Shown one piece after another: positions 38,901 to 43,420 of a DNA stretch of 64,000 bases. Numbering within the stretch: the first letter of the stretch is position 1; each line of letters opens with the position of its first letter. Made by a program: the position numbers and the translations under genes. A model generated the notes under the pieces. It saw only the letters and a program-made list of their open reading frames with translations, ran no database searches and was not told where the DNA came from. Source of the DNA: Tanypteryx hageni (Eukaryota > Arthropoda > Insecta > Odonata > Petaluridae); assembly GCA_028673005.1 (NCBI GenBank), contig CM054116.1, positions 78,752,572 through 78,816,571 of the forward strand, written 5' to 3'.

Positions 38901-41174
38901 GCTGGGTATCCTGACATTTCCTTGTCTTTTTATATTTGAATGTTTAATGTACATCCACAAGAATCTGGGTAAGTACTGTATTGTAAACTCTATCCATTCC
39001 TATGATACGAGATGTAAGGACTATGTGGAAATTAAATATTCGAGGCTTACTAAAGCTAGGAATGGGCCTATTTACTGGGCAGTAAAATATTTTAATACTC
39101 TCCCAGTGAGTATCAGGTCTCTTCCTTTTACAAGCTTCAAATTCCATGTAAAAAAAGTTCCTAATTGAGCATTCCTTTTATTCATCAGAAGAATTTCTGA
39201 ATTGTCACTGGAATGTATTGTAATTATTGTAATTTTTTTGTTTTTTTGTTTGCTGACAATGTAATACTCAAAGAGTGTCTACAATAAACTATCTTATCTT
39301 ATTTTAAAAATTATGAACATTTTAAGACCCAATAATTCAAGCCTACCTCTCCTTGAAGCTCATCATTACATCTTTCAGAAGTAATTACAGATGTCAACGA
39401 ATCACAGAATTCTTCTATAGGCAAACCAACAGGATTGTTAGTTCCATAATGTTTCTTCACTTCCTGCATCAACCAATACCTCCCAAACTATAAAATAAAG
39501 TATTTTCAGTCAAACAAATATAACCTGCTTCTTTATTAAAAAATATGCATAAACAAAAAATAAACATCTATAAATACCAGCAAGATTTACTTTAAATTTG
39601 CAGATGATTGAATAAATCTGAAACTGTTACTGTGGATTTAAAAAGATACAGATTTTTTTACTTTGAACTGATAATGATGATTTTCTATCAAAATAACACA
39701 TTTGTGGATAATACAAAATTATAAAAGTAAATAAATTTTCATGCCTTAAATATTTAAAGAATTATTCTTCAACTTGAAAAAGATTTTTTCCTTCTTCAAT
39801 CCTGCATATATCTATTAATTATCATTCCCAAAATTTGTTTTCAAATGATATTTGGAAAATAAATTTCCCTTTTAGGCTAAAAATTTGGAGAAATTTTCAT
39901 TAAATTATGCCTTCCACCAATGCAGGTTCAATGCAACCCCAAGTCAATGCCAATGGTATCTAAATATCTTTGAAATTACCATGCACCCATAAATTTAGTT
40001 GTTACAAAGATTTAAATATCAAAAATCAACTCACCCCAGTCTTTCTACTAAGTGAGAATTCATTGGTTCTTTTAGAATTGTCATGAAACTCTGAAATTTT
40101 CCTCATGACATCTTCATAACGCATGCTAAAATCTGCTGATGGAGTTTCATTACGGTTTAGGGTCATATCTGCCAATGAAACATCTGTAGGAACAGGAGGC
40201 TTGCGAGGTTTAGCCACTGCACAAGCCATTAAAAGTACCTGTGGTACCATATCTGCATTATTTTCATCAGCAGCAAATTTTAATCTTCCACTTTTTCTTT
40301 GCTCGTGCTTATTTAACTCAAAAATATTGTGGATATAATCTAAACACTGCTCAGGCAATGAAGACACTATATCACACACCATCTAAATACAAATGAAAGA
40401 AATGAATACCATAAATGATGTTCAAAATACCACAGAAATTCTATGGATAACAAGAAAAGAAACCTAAACTATTAGAAGACAATGTGAAATTAGATTGACA
40501 CATGTGATTAGCATAGAAATATATGCACATAAAATGACAACTGTTCTAACTTACACGAGAAATGTTGTTACCAATTTCTAAGGTGACTGAACCAAACATC
40601 TGCTTTAGAACAGTTAGCTTCCGATTTGTAACCAACTTATCATTAATGAATAGCTTTAACATTAACACTGTGGTCTCATCAATTAGTTCCATCTGTTCTT
40701 CCCCTAAGAGAAATGAAAGTTATTTTTTTACTTCTACAGTAATAAGTAAAACGTCGTTTCTAAAGGTTTACAAGGCATTTTCTAAAGATTCAAGTTGTAT
40801 ATATTATACTACAAAAATAATTTTACCTGTAAGTTCTCTGGAAAGATTACGTAGACTATCAAGCTTAGTTTTGAGCGAAGATTTAGGCGGTGCGTGTTTT
40901 AATAAATAATCCCTGATACCTGCCCAATGAACTTCTCTGGAAATGGATCTATGATAATTTGTTATTGTAATTCTTTTAATTTGTTAAGGTCAAAATATTA
41001 TCAATTAATTAATTATACACACGACATATTATTTCCTTACGTTTTAGCATTTTCTTCTTTCCATCTTTTCCGTTCTTCTAAGGTGGTTGATTTCGGGTCC
41101 AAGCAAGTCGGGGCTCCCAATTTTGCAACATTTCTCAAGTACCTGGAAAAGCTTGGTCGCTCTTTCATAGCCAT
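701..41174 (-). CDS. ASCC3: ASCC3 helicase, first 25 coding exons (3' part off window)
   Basis: ASCC3 is the 3'-5' nucleic-acid helicase of the ASC-1 complex. In the known family it unwinds DNA for ALKBH3 alkylation repair and splits collided ribosomes in ribosome quality control. Twenty-five exons with GT-AG borders and consistent phase join into 1405 residues without a stop. In order they give an N-terminal region (about 1-490), cassette 1 with P-loop APTGAGKT (526-533), DEVH (638-641), SAT motif, motif V and QIFGRAGRP motif VI, then winged-helix and Sec63 regions, then the P-loop GAPTGSGKT of cassette 2 (1379-1387). Human ASCC3 is about 2200 residues, so roughly 800 residues lie beyond base 1. 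The start ATG at 41174 is the first in the frame, with a second Met two codons on. Introns hold most of the mobile elements. Brr2/SNRNP200 is the main alternative; the N-terminus and DEVH in cassette 1 favour ASCC3. Confidence 0.95.
1412..1995 (+). mobile_element. Helitron-like non-autonomous element (related copy)
   Basis: It starts A|TCAATTATATATAGACGC and is collinear with the element at 11077: shared blocks around the ATGTTTAGGCACTTCCA motif, a GCGGCCGCTAAAA block and TTTAAACAAATAGA. No 3' hairpin was found, so the right end is approximate. Confidence 0.55.
2040..2215 (+). repeat. Dispersed repeat with hammerhead-like motif
   Basis: About 170 bp collinear with 10838-11010: GTTGTCTCTCTC, the motif, a CTTCGACA block, CTCGCCAACCTGAAG and TGAGTG-TCACTGGGCTTCC. 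It probably is a Penelope-like terminal repeat, by analogy with the elements near 31 kb. Confidence 0.55.
2058..2081 (+). ncRNA. Hammerhead-like motif, degenerate
   Basis: CTGACAA, a GGG/CCC hairpin, then GAAA. The invariant G of CUGANGA is A here, which would be expected to abolish cleavage. Confidence 0.35.
2216..3794. other. ASCC3 intron 24 segment, nothing recognised
   Basis: AT-rich sequence without a supported exon, repeat family or terminal structure. Confidence 0.4.
3795..4250. repeat. tRNA-derived SINE-like cluster, partly inverted
   Basis: A perfect pol III B box (GGTTCGATTCC) lies on the minus strand at 3859-3869. A second tRNA-like head is on the plus strand, with A-box-like TAGTTAAATGG near 4160 and B-box-like GGGTTTGATTCC near 4200. 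A related head on the minus strand at about 4060-4145 makes an inverted pair. A GGACAGACAG-rich stretch near 3980 resembles common arthropod repeat tails. These are degenerate and not functional tRNA genes. Confidence 0.5.
4312..5628 (+). mobile_element. mariner transposon (degenerate)
   Basis: The 1317 bp element has terminal inverted repeats sharing AGGGTCGATCAGAAAAAA and is flanked by TA duplications at 4310-4311 and 5629-5630. Length and termini are typical of Tc1/mariner. It sits in ASCC3 intron 24, sense opposite to the host gene. Confidence 0.9.
4473..5530 (+). pseudogene. mariner transposase pseudogene (SETMAR-like lineage)
   Basis: The frame reads from [17 protein letters not shown] through [18 protein letters not shown], the GDETW block with the first catalytic Asp, HDNARLH with the second, and GDYVEK at the end. 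Family length is about 345 residues and the relic covers nearly all of it. Five in-frame TGA codons and a frameshift near 4985 break the first half; the last 170 residues (5018-5530) are open. The third catalytic position of D34D is Asn (PSN, codon 5339-5341), so the enzyme is dead even apart from the stops. Three of the stops fall where relatives have Arg, consistent with CGA to TGA decay. Confidence 0.9.
5629..7307. other. ASCC3 intron 24 segment, nothing recognised
   Basis: AT-rich intron sequence; no exon or repeat family could be supported. Confidence 0.4.
7308..7476 (-). CDS. ASCC3: ASCC3 coding exon 24
   Basis: Residues 1276-1332, including [17 protein letters not shown] and [16 protein letters not shown], the end of Sec63 unit 1. 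Confidence 0.96.
7796..8066 (-). repeat. SINE copy 1 (tRNA-derived family)
   Basis: It shares GGAGGGAAA, GGCATTAGCCTAC, GTCCCTTCTGAA and CCTCAAACC blocks with copies at 23655, 36757 and 60345. Read on the minus strand it starts with a tRNA-like head: A-box-like TGGCTAGAGCA and B-box-like GGTTCAAATC. Confidence 0.7.
8469..8665 (+). pseudogene. piggyBac transposase C-terminal Cys-rich relic
   Basis: The frame gives [20 protein letters not shown], then a one-base frame change gives FKKYHTL. This CxxC...YxCxxC...C/F-KKYHTL layout is the C-terminal zinc-binding end of piggyBac transposases. The catalytic part was not found upstream, so it is a fragment. Confidence 0.55.
9189..9603. mobile_element. 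Long-TIR element with Merlin-like peptide
   Basis: About 65 bp imperfect inverted ends share CTAATAAC-GGGTGAAGGTCAAGA and CTGTCGATGG. Between them the plus strand encodes [18 protein letters not shown], like the N-terminal part of Merlin/IS1595-type transposases. No clear target duplication was seen. It looks like an internally deleted derivative. Confidence 0.6.
9906..10220. mobile_element. Tigger/pogo-type MITE
   Basis: 315 bp with inverted ends CCATATCTGCCTGAATATAA and CCGTATCTGTTCAAATATAA, flanked by TA on both sides. The same end sequence recurs alone near 59951. Confidence 0.75.
10539..10650 (-). CDS. ASCC3: ASCC3 coding exon 23 (Sec63 Ig-like part)
   Basis: Residues 1238-1275, [19 protein letters not shown] and [11 protein letters not shown], the immunoglobulin-like subdomain of the Sec63 unit. 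Confidence 0.95.
10738..10800 (+). repeat. Tigger-type terminal fragment
   Basis: CAGGCATGCCTTGCTTAGCG resembles the terminal repeats of Tigger-like elements. Only one end is present. Confidence 0.4.
10838..11020 (+). repeat. Dispersed repeat with hammerhead-like motif (copy 2)
   Basis: Collinear with 2040-2215. It stops where the (TA)n tract begins, so the repeat and the microsatellite may be one unit. Confidence 0.55.
10855..10877 (+). ncRNA. Hammerhead-like motif, degenerate
   Basis: CTGAAGA, a GGA/TCC hairpin, then AAAA in place of GAAA. The first core half is intact, the second has G to A. Confidence 0.35.
11022..11076. repeat. (TA)n microsatellite, left block
   Basis: Perfect TA repeat directly left of the Helitron-like element. 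Confidence 0.95.
11077..11842 (+). mobile_element. Helitron-like non-autonomous element inside (TA)n
   Basis: It begins TCATTATATATCAACG after an A and ends with hairpin GCTTGCA-GTA-TGCAAGC (11814-11830), 12 bases later CTAG, followed by T. This is the canonical Helitron layout: 5' TC, 3' hairpin plus CTRR, insertion between A and T, no target duplication. (TA)n lies on both sides. No Rep or helicase coding is present. A related copy is at 1412. Confidence 0.75.
11843..11906. repeat. (TA)n microsatellite, right block
   Basis: Perfect TA repeat directly right of the Helitron-like element. Confidence 0.95.
11907..12807 (+). mobile_element. Older Helitron-like segment
   Basis: It ends with hairpin CTTGCA-GTA-TGCAAG (12778-12792) followed by ACAACTCCTAT, matching the end of the neighbouring element but with CTAT for CTAG. 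Internal sequence around 11990-12040 (a TTAAGGGGTA block) resembles 1570-1585. Boundaries on the left are uncertain. Confidence 0.45.
12863..13004 (-). CDS. ASCC3: ASCC3 coding exon 22 (Sec63 unit)
   Basis: Residues 1191-1238, with [19 protein letters not shown] and [13 protein letters not shown]. Acceptor TTTTCAG, donor GTATGA. Confidence 0.94.
13005..13682. other. ASCC3 intron 21, nothing recognised
   Basis: Short AT-rich intron without a repeat family that can be named. Confidence 0.5.
13683..13908 (-). CDS. ASCC3: ASCC3 coding exon 21 (Sec63 unit)
   Basis: Residues 1116-1191, starting [17 protein letters not shown] and including [13 protein letters not shown]. The exon ends at donor GTAATG; the open frame beyond that point is intronic. 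Confidence 0.95.
14472..14648 (-). CDS. ASCC3: ASCC3 coding exon 20 (Sec63 unit)
   Basis: Residues 1057-1115, including [20 protein letters not shown], conserved in Sec63 units of the family. Confidence 0.95.
14940..15076 (-). CDS. ASCC3: ASCC3 coding exon 19 (Sec63 unit start)
   Basis: Residues 1011-1056. It begins [20 protein letters not shown], the signature of the Sec63/Brr2-like unit. The upstream 5.1 kb intron is full of LINE, hAT and pogo relics. Confidence 0.95.
15535..16147 (-). pseudogene. LINE reverse transcriptase C-terminal relic
   Basis: The minus strand reads [18 protein letters not shown] and then, with stops and frame changes, a region like [18 protein letters not shown]. 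This is the region after the palm in many animal LINE ORF2 proteins. It is 5' truncated next to the hAT element. Confidence 0.6.
16164..16824. mobile_element. hAT-type MITE
   Basis: The ends are CAGGGCCGGCAGAACGGG and its inverted counterpart ending ACCGGCCCTG, flanked by near-identical 8-bp duplications CTGATCAT and CGGATCAT. The interior is AT-rich with no transposase. Confidence 0.85.
16830..17578 (-). pseudogene. jockey-like reverse transcriptase relic
   Basis: On the minus strand the order is [20 protein letters not shown], the [12 protein letters not shown] domain, [20 protein letters not shown] and [12 protein letters not shown], so the RT fingers and palm are present. Frames are broken several times. 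It ends at the hAT element on one side and a pogo relic on the other. Confidence 0.8.
17579..18787 (-). pseudogene. pogo/Tigger-type DDE transposase pseudogene
   Basis: On the minus strand it starts [20 protein letters not shown], then a CENP-B-like HTH ([17 protein letters not shown]), the DDE core ([43 protein letters not shown]) and a C-terminus ending EEEFLGF. Several in-frame stops interrupt it. It is almost full length for the pogo family. The same C-terminal tail is present in the element at 21169. Confidence 0.85.
18788..20147. other. ASCC3 intron 18 segment, nothing recognised
   Basis: No exon or defined repeat is supported. Terminal repeats of the neighbouring pogo relic were not found here. 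Confidence 0.4.
20148..20262 (-). CDS. ASCC3: ASCC3 coding exon 18
   Basis: Residues 973-1011, ending [14 protein letters not shown], the usual junction between the winged helix and the Sec63 unit. Confidence 0.93.
20385..20504 (-). CDS. ASCC3: ASCC3 coding exon 17 (winged helix)
   Basis: Residues 933-972. It contains [20 protein letters not shown], the conserved winged-helix peptide of Ski2-like/Brr2-like helicases. Confidence 0.94.
20731..22829. mobile_element. Outer TA-flanked MITE, split by a nested element
   Basis: Inverted ends CAAGTATACCCCAACTTATA and CAGGTATAACTGATTTACAT (right end, minus strand) lie between TA duplications at 20729-20730 and 22830-22831. Removal of the nested element leaves about 1.07 kb. 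The type is Tigger/pogo-like. Confidence 0.65.
21169..22195 (-). mobile_element. Nested pogo-type element, internally deleted
   Basis: Ends AATACCCGCGTATAATGCAC and AATACACGCGTATAATGCAC are inverted and flanked by TA (21167-21168, 22196-22197). The minus strand encodes a tail [13 protein letters not shown] at about 21437-21500, matching the end of the pogo pseudogene at 17579. It keeps termini and a transposase tail but lost the catalytic core. Confidence 0.8.
22899..23123 (-). CDS. ASCC3: ASCC3 coding exon 16 (motif VI)
   Basis: Residues 858-932. Motif VI is [13 protein letters not shown] with the arginine finger pair intact; the winged-helix domain follows. Confidence 0.97.
23421..23526 (-). 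CDS. ASCC3: ASCC3 coding exon 15 (motif V)
   Basis: Residues 822-857. Motif V is [19 protein letters not shown]. The 3.1 kb intron before it carries a SINE, a pogo relic and an hAT MITE. Confidence 0.96.
23655..23945 (-). repeat. SINE copy 2 (tRNA-derived family)
   Basis: It carries the same GGCATTAGCC-type, GTCCCTTCTGAAGGATGGA and CCTCAAACCAAATAAACA blocks as copies 1 and 3, including GGGCCGGGCGACCTC. The tRNA-like head is at the right end, minus strand. Confidence 0.75.
24075..24640 (-). pseudogene. pogo/Tigger-type transposase fragment
   Basis: The minus strand encodes an N-terminal HTH part ([26 protein letters not shown]) and, after a frame break, the start of the DDE core ([20 protein letters not shown]). 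The rest of the core is missing. It is distinct from the 17.6 kb copy. Confidence 0.75.
24660..24800 (-). repeat. Penelope-type terminal repeat fragment
   Basis: The minus strand carries a hammerhead-like motif followed by GATTATTAAAC and TTTTTAGTGGAAAT-TACAAG. The latter part is repeated in the palindrome at 63498-63600. Confidence 0.5.
24774..24797 (-). ncRNA. Hammerhead-like motif, weak stem II
   Basis: CTGATGA and GAAA are both present, but the hairpin between them is only about three pairs long. Confidence 0.4.
25745..26081. mobile_element. hAT MITE with perfect TTATACAT duplication
   Basis: Inverted ends CAGCAGTGTCCAACCT and GAGTGCTGTCCAACCT lie between perfect 8-bp duplications TTATACAT (25737-25744 and 26082-26089). 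The 337 bp interior is AT-rich. A relative lies at 51042. Confidence 0.9.
26662..26894 (-). CDS. ASCC3: ASCC3 coding exon 14 (motif IV)
   Basis: Residues 745-822. Motif IV is [15 protein letters not shown]; the exon ends at [13 protein letters not shown], the typical entry to motif V. Confidence 0.97.
27192..27440 (-). CDS. ASCC3: ASCC3 coding exon 13 (motif III)
   Basis: Residues 662-744. Motif III is [16 protein letters not shown]. Then come the [10 protein letters not shown] strand and the start of RecA2. Phase 0 at both ends. Confidence 0.97.
27686..27798 (-). CDS. ASCC3: ASCC3 coding exon 12 (DEVH box)
   Basis: Residues 624-661. Walker B reads [17 protein letters not shown], the usual DExH box of cassette 1, followed by the start of the helicase linker. 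Confidence 0.97.
27799..29168. other. ASCC3 intron 11 segment, nothing firm
   Basis: AT-rich; no exon and no repeat with defined ends. Confidence 0.4.
29169..29341. mobile_element. Tigger/pogo-type MITE, 173 bp
   Basis: Ends CAGTGGAACCTCCATAGCTT and inverted CAGTGGAACTTCCATAAGTC, flanked by TA (29167-29168, 29342-29343). The interior repeats CATAACTCGAA-like blocks. Confidence 0.85.
29660..29900 (+). pseudogene. Helitron helicase (Pif1-like) relic
   Basis: The frame reads [18 protein letters not shown], then [20 protein letters not shown] and, after a stop, SVVM. This order (RTYxxxD, P-EFLNxLxPxGLPxHxLxL, VMLLRN) is the 2B-like segment of Helitron helicases. The later FAMTINKAQG block is not recognisable. 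Confidence 0.7.
30334..30526 (-). CDS. ASCC3: ASCC3 coding exon 11 (motifs Ia, Ib)
   Basis: Residues 560-624. Motif Ia is seen as [13 protein letters not shown] and motif Ib as [11 protein letters not shown]. The upstream intron contains both Penelope-like elements. Confidence 0.97.
30579..30955 (-). repeat. Left inverted arm of Penelope-like element 1
   Basis: Minus-strand copy of the element's 3' part, including a fragment of the endonuclease end ([20 protein letters not shown]) and the terminal repeat. Confidence 0.9.
30636..30662 (-). ncRNA. Hammerhead-like motif in left arm
   Basis: CTGAAGA, an unpaired T, a GCCCAC/GTGGGC hairpin, then GAAA. All core bases are intact; one extra base lies before stem II compared with the minimal hammerhead. 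Confidence 0.6.
30953..31498 (+). pseudogene. Penelope-like reverse transcriptase, C-terminal part
   Basis: Motifs [20 protein letters not shown] and [10 protein letters not shown] are the diagnostic Penelope-type RT motifs; both catalytic aspartates of VDD are kept. The N-terminal RT half is missing because of 5' truncation at the inverted arm. Stop codons at 31492-31505 separate it from the endonuclease, which would normally be fused. Confidence 0.9.
31527..32027 (+). pseudogene. Penelope-like linker and GIY-YIG endonuclease
   Basis: The frame gives a basic linker, then [20 protein letters not shown] with the GIY and YIG halves, the Cys pair, and [20 protein letters not shown]. These are the catalytic Tyr/Gly and Arg regions of the EN domain. 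It is separated from the RT by stops. Confidence 0.9.
32141..32167 (+). ncRNA. Hammerhead-like motif in right arm
   Basis: The same motif as in the left arm with one loop difference (TTT for GTT side). Core CTGAAGA and GAAA intact; stem GCCCAC/GTGGGC. Confidence 0.6.
32773..32799 (-). ncRNA. Hammerhead-like motif, GAAA mutated
   Basis: CTGATGA, GAGAGC/GCTCTC stem, then AAAA. One G to A change against the copy at 33307. Confidence 0.4.
32940..33190 (-). pseudogene. GIY-YIG endonuclease relic
   Basis: The minus strand reads [13 protein letters not shown], stop, IGQT, then [12 protein letters not shown] and [14 protein letters not shown]. The YIG tyrosine is lost to a stop. The RT part is absent. 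Confidence 0.75.
33307..33333 (-). ncRNA. Hammerhead-like motif, intact core
   Basis: CTGATGA, unpaired T, GAGAGC-TTG-GCTCTC hairpin, GAAA. Confidence 0.55.
33631..33831 (-). CDS. ASCC3: ASCC3 coding exon 10 (cassette 1 P-loop)
   Basis: Residues 493-559. It carries the Q-motif-like LNRIQSVVF and Walker [13 protein letters not shown]. The lysine and threonine that bind ATP are intact. Confidence 0.97.
33969..34114 (-). CDS. ASCC3: ASCC3 coding exon 9
   Basis: Residues 444-492, including [20 protein letters not shown], the peptide that leads into the first RecA domain. It ends in phase 0 at SSLDE. Confidence 0.93.
35020..35147 (-). CDS. ASCC3: ASCC3 coding exon 8
   Basis: Residues 401-444, including [13 protein letters not shown]. 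This is the conserved stretch just before the helicase core. Acceptor CTCTAG, donor GTAAGC. Confidence 0.9.
35285..35462 (-). CDS. ASCC3: ASCC3 coding exon 7
   Basis: Residues 342-401. It begins [18 protein letters not shown] and continues as a Lys/Glu-rich, probably coiled segment. The GCQV block is recognisable in animal ASCC3. Confidence 0.92.
35624..35753 (-). CDS. ASCC3: ASCC3 coding exon 6
   Basis: Residues 299-342, with [20 protein letters not shown]. Two AG acceptors lie 4 bp apart; only the upstream one (TTTTAG) keeps the frame from exon 5. Confidence 0.88.
35754..36756. other. ASCC3 intron 5 segment, nothing recognised
   Basis: No exon or named repeat seen. Confidence 0.4.
36757..37073 (-). 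repeat. SINE copy 3 (tRNA-derived family)
   Basis: The best preserved copy. Read on the minus strand it begins GGTGCCAGTAGTGTAGTGG, a tRNA-like A-box region, then a B-box-like GGCACAAATCC, then the shared body (GTCCCTTCTGAA, GGCATTAGCC, GGAGGGAAA). Confidence 0.8.
37640..39305 (+). mobile_element. 5'-truncated jockey-like LINE
   Basis: It carries an open reverse transcriptase, then a short 3' end with AATAAA and a CTTATCTTATTT tail. It lies in ASCC3 intron 5 on the strand opposite to the gene. The 5' endonuclease part is absent. Confidence 0.85.
37798..39168 (+). CDS. LINE reverse transcriptase, open over 456 codons
   Basis: Motifs in order: [69 protein letters not shown] with both Asp, [11 protein letters not shown], and the C-terminal [13 protein letters not shown] region. 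All catalytic residues of the palm are kept. The frame is open upstream to about 37640 ([17 protein letters not shown]), so the ATG at 37798 is internal. The closest known class is jockey. The open frame suggests recent insertion. Confidence 0.85.
   Translation: MKIVKAVKNNIINPLTSLINLSIKFGFYPDCLKTAIVIPLYKGGDNKMPSSFRPISLLPIFSKILENVLKDQVLDFFTKFNLFNDSQYGFRKNSNTADAIRTFVDHILECYTEGLYSSATFFDLTKAFDCMPHSLLIRKLRIYKFSELACALLASFLDNRKQGIFKGKLSDFLNVNVGVPQGSVLGPILFIIYINDLPLSLPDFKFTIFADDTTSNVSSEDQTGVISLNQAMQKEVTDSFLSNKLVANVDKTFTMTFSLRDLENFDNPPVVKFLGVYLDPTLTWEHHGKGLSVELNKRLYLLRCLDSCVSKTVLRAAYFATFHCKLLYSILAWGHSAISKKIFRLQRKAIRIPGGLGFRDDCQNSFKELGILTFPCLFIFECLMYIHKNLGKYCIVNSIHSYDTRCKDYVEIKYSRLTKARNGPIYWAVKYFNTLPVSIRSLPFTSFKFHVKKVPN
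39347..39487 (-). CDS. ASCC3: ASCC3 coding exon 5
   Basis: Residues 252-298, starting [15 protein letters not shown]. Both borders are GT-AG and phase 0. The next intron (35754-39346) holds a SINE and a LINE. Confidence 0.9.
40035..40382 (-). CDS. ASCC3: ASCC3 coding exon 4
   Basis: Residues 136-251, the largest exon of the N-terminal region. It starts at [17 protein letters not shown] after acceptor TTTAG and ends at donor GTGAGT. It contains a low-complexity [10 protein letters not shown] linker. Confidence 0.92.
40555..40703 (-). CDS. ASCC3: ASCC3 coding exon 3
   Basis: Residues 86-135, a helical stretch ending EIGNNISR. The acceptor is CTCTTAG and the donor GTAAGT. It ends in phase 0. 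It belongs to the N-terminal part that binds other ASCC subunits in known homologues. Confidence 0.88.
40827..40948 (-). CDS. ASCC3: ASCC3 coding exon 2
   Basis: Residues 45-86, including [19 protein letters not shown]. The acceptor is ATCATAG and the donor is GTAAAA. It joins exon 1 in frame. Confidence 0.88.
41041..41174 (-). CDS. ASCC3: ASCC3 coding exon 1
   Basis: Residues 1-45. The protein opens [18 protein letters not shown] and is basic and charged. The donor is GTAAGG after AAAAC, leaving two bases of a split codon. Confidence 0.88.
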
Positions 41175-42744
41175 CACAGATATCTTCCTACTTTGCCTTA
41201 TATAAAACTACCTATCATTTTCCAAATATTGACAAATTAAAGAAACATCCCCTTCCCAAAACTAACCCAAGTTAGTCCAAGGGAACCACGCGTACAACAA
41301 CAAGTTTGTAGTGACATGAATACGGATAAAAAGTTTAGCCTGTTCTGTCAGTTATAAATGGAATATGGTTTGGATTTTAAATAAAAAATATTAGATTTCA
41401 ATCAAGGGTACAAAATGTTATAGTTTTAGAAAGCAAATAATTCAACCATGAAATCTCTGAAAATTATTACAGTTGGCAGAAAGGATAAATCAGCTGTTTT
41501 CGTCTCTCTGTTGTTTTGTTGAACTGCCGATAAGAGCGATTCCTGCGTCATATTTGAATAAATTGCAGGAAATAAATCGTCTTACTTTGCCGCTGGTTGA
41601 AAGATGTAATATGAAAATCATCAAGAAATTTTATCGTTGAATAATAATTACAAAACGATAAAAGTACCTGAAAAAAAGGCGGGTATAACAATTTATTAAA
41701 TATAACCACTGAGTTTAGTTACAACAATATATCAGTATATTTATTATTTTCCGTATAAGTTGATTTATTAAATCCATTATGATGACGTGAAATCAGTTTT
41801 GAGCATTTTAAGTTAATGAAATATTCCTCCACTAAGATATTCTCTTTCGAAACTTGGATTCAAAGGATTTAAATTTCTGGAAAGCACCTAATAGAAATTG
41901 CCTTCTGGGCAGATAGGAGATTTGATTAAAAGATAAAAGTCTGAATGTCAGATATCCTTGTTTAGGCATAATAAAAATATGAATTTTGGTTGATTAACTG
42001 CAAATTTTCTTATATAAATGAACTTGATATACCTACATGAATGGATGGATGAAATTTTTGTTCCGTGCCTCGTTGGGCAATAAAAACTTGATGAATTAGG
42101 AGAAAATCTGTTGATTATGATGCTGTACTTGATTTAAGAATGTTGTATGTCAAATACTGGTCTTTTTATTGACATCGAAGTATGAATATGTCCTGTGAAA
42201 AAACTAAGATGTAATATTTAATCCCAAGTCTGAGATGTCTTAATGAGTGTGTTGATTTTTTGATCATTTCTGTTCTACGGAGAAACAGGTGGGATGTAAA
42301 TATCATAATCTACTTTTTATTAGCATCAAAATTTGACAAATTTCATAAGCATGACAAGAGCTCATCAAACTGGAGTGTTTTCTGCTTGTATAGCTTTATT
42401 TTGATTCTCTGATCTTTCATTCTCCTTTTAGCAAACATTGCCCTAAAGCTCGCCTATCTTTCTGCTGAAGAATATTTTTTTTAGGCTGATGTGACCTGCA
42501 ATCCATGTAACATCTGAATTATTGTCGCAATAGCATAAAAATAGCGCTCACATAATCTGGACTATCAAATGTAAGTAAAAGATCCGTATTTTTAAACTCA
42601 GTCAAACAAAGAACATCAATTATATTACAAATTCTATCCATTTGAAAATATAATTGTCCTGTTGATGTTGATGCATTCCTTTCATTATATTCTTCTGATT
42701 CACTCTTGCAAGTCATAATATGTAATGCAGTTGTGTCACATACT
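41175..42744. other. ASCC3 upstream region, no gene seen
   Basis: It should contain the ASCC3 promoter and 5' UTR. No TATA box, CpG-rich island or repeat could be assigned with confidence. Confidence 0.4.
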
Positions 42745-43420
42745 CTAGTAGTAGTAATAGTTTATTCACTCTGTTGATCCATAGTACATGAACATTGAGT
42801 AAGTCAAAGTACAGAAATTAGAAATACTATATTGATATTCAAATAAACAGCCATACTTACATAATATTACCATTGAATTAAATTAATACTCTGACTAATC
42901 ATGGAACATGTCAATAGATACAATACAATACATGAAGTAAATATAAATAGATATTATATAATACATATCCTGAAATTAAAGCTCTAACTATTGTAGTTTG
43001 GAATACAAATTCTTTTCAGTAGATTATTATTATTACAGCAAAATATCACATCTCTTATGTATTCCTGGACACTGTATAAACATTTTTCTATCAAATTCTT
43101 TCAACTTTTGTTTAAATAGAACAACCGTTTGTATGTCTTTTATACTGGTTGGTAGTTTGTTATAAAAATATTTGCCAGCATTTGCTGAAGATACTTTAAA
43201 CAGATTAGTTCTGTGGTACTCCATATGGTAATCTGCCTTCCTTCAAATATCATGTTTGTGCTTATCCAAATTTAAATTACACTCACGTTCTCTTACACAT
43301 ATGATACGTCCATAGATATATAGTGTCATAATCCCCAGGTTTTTAAAAGATGACCTACAGGATTCTCTGCTTTTTAGATTATCTATACCTCTTATAGCCC
43401 TTTTTTGAATTATAAACACC

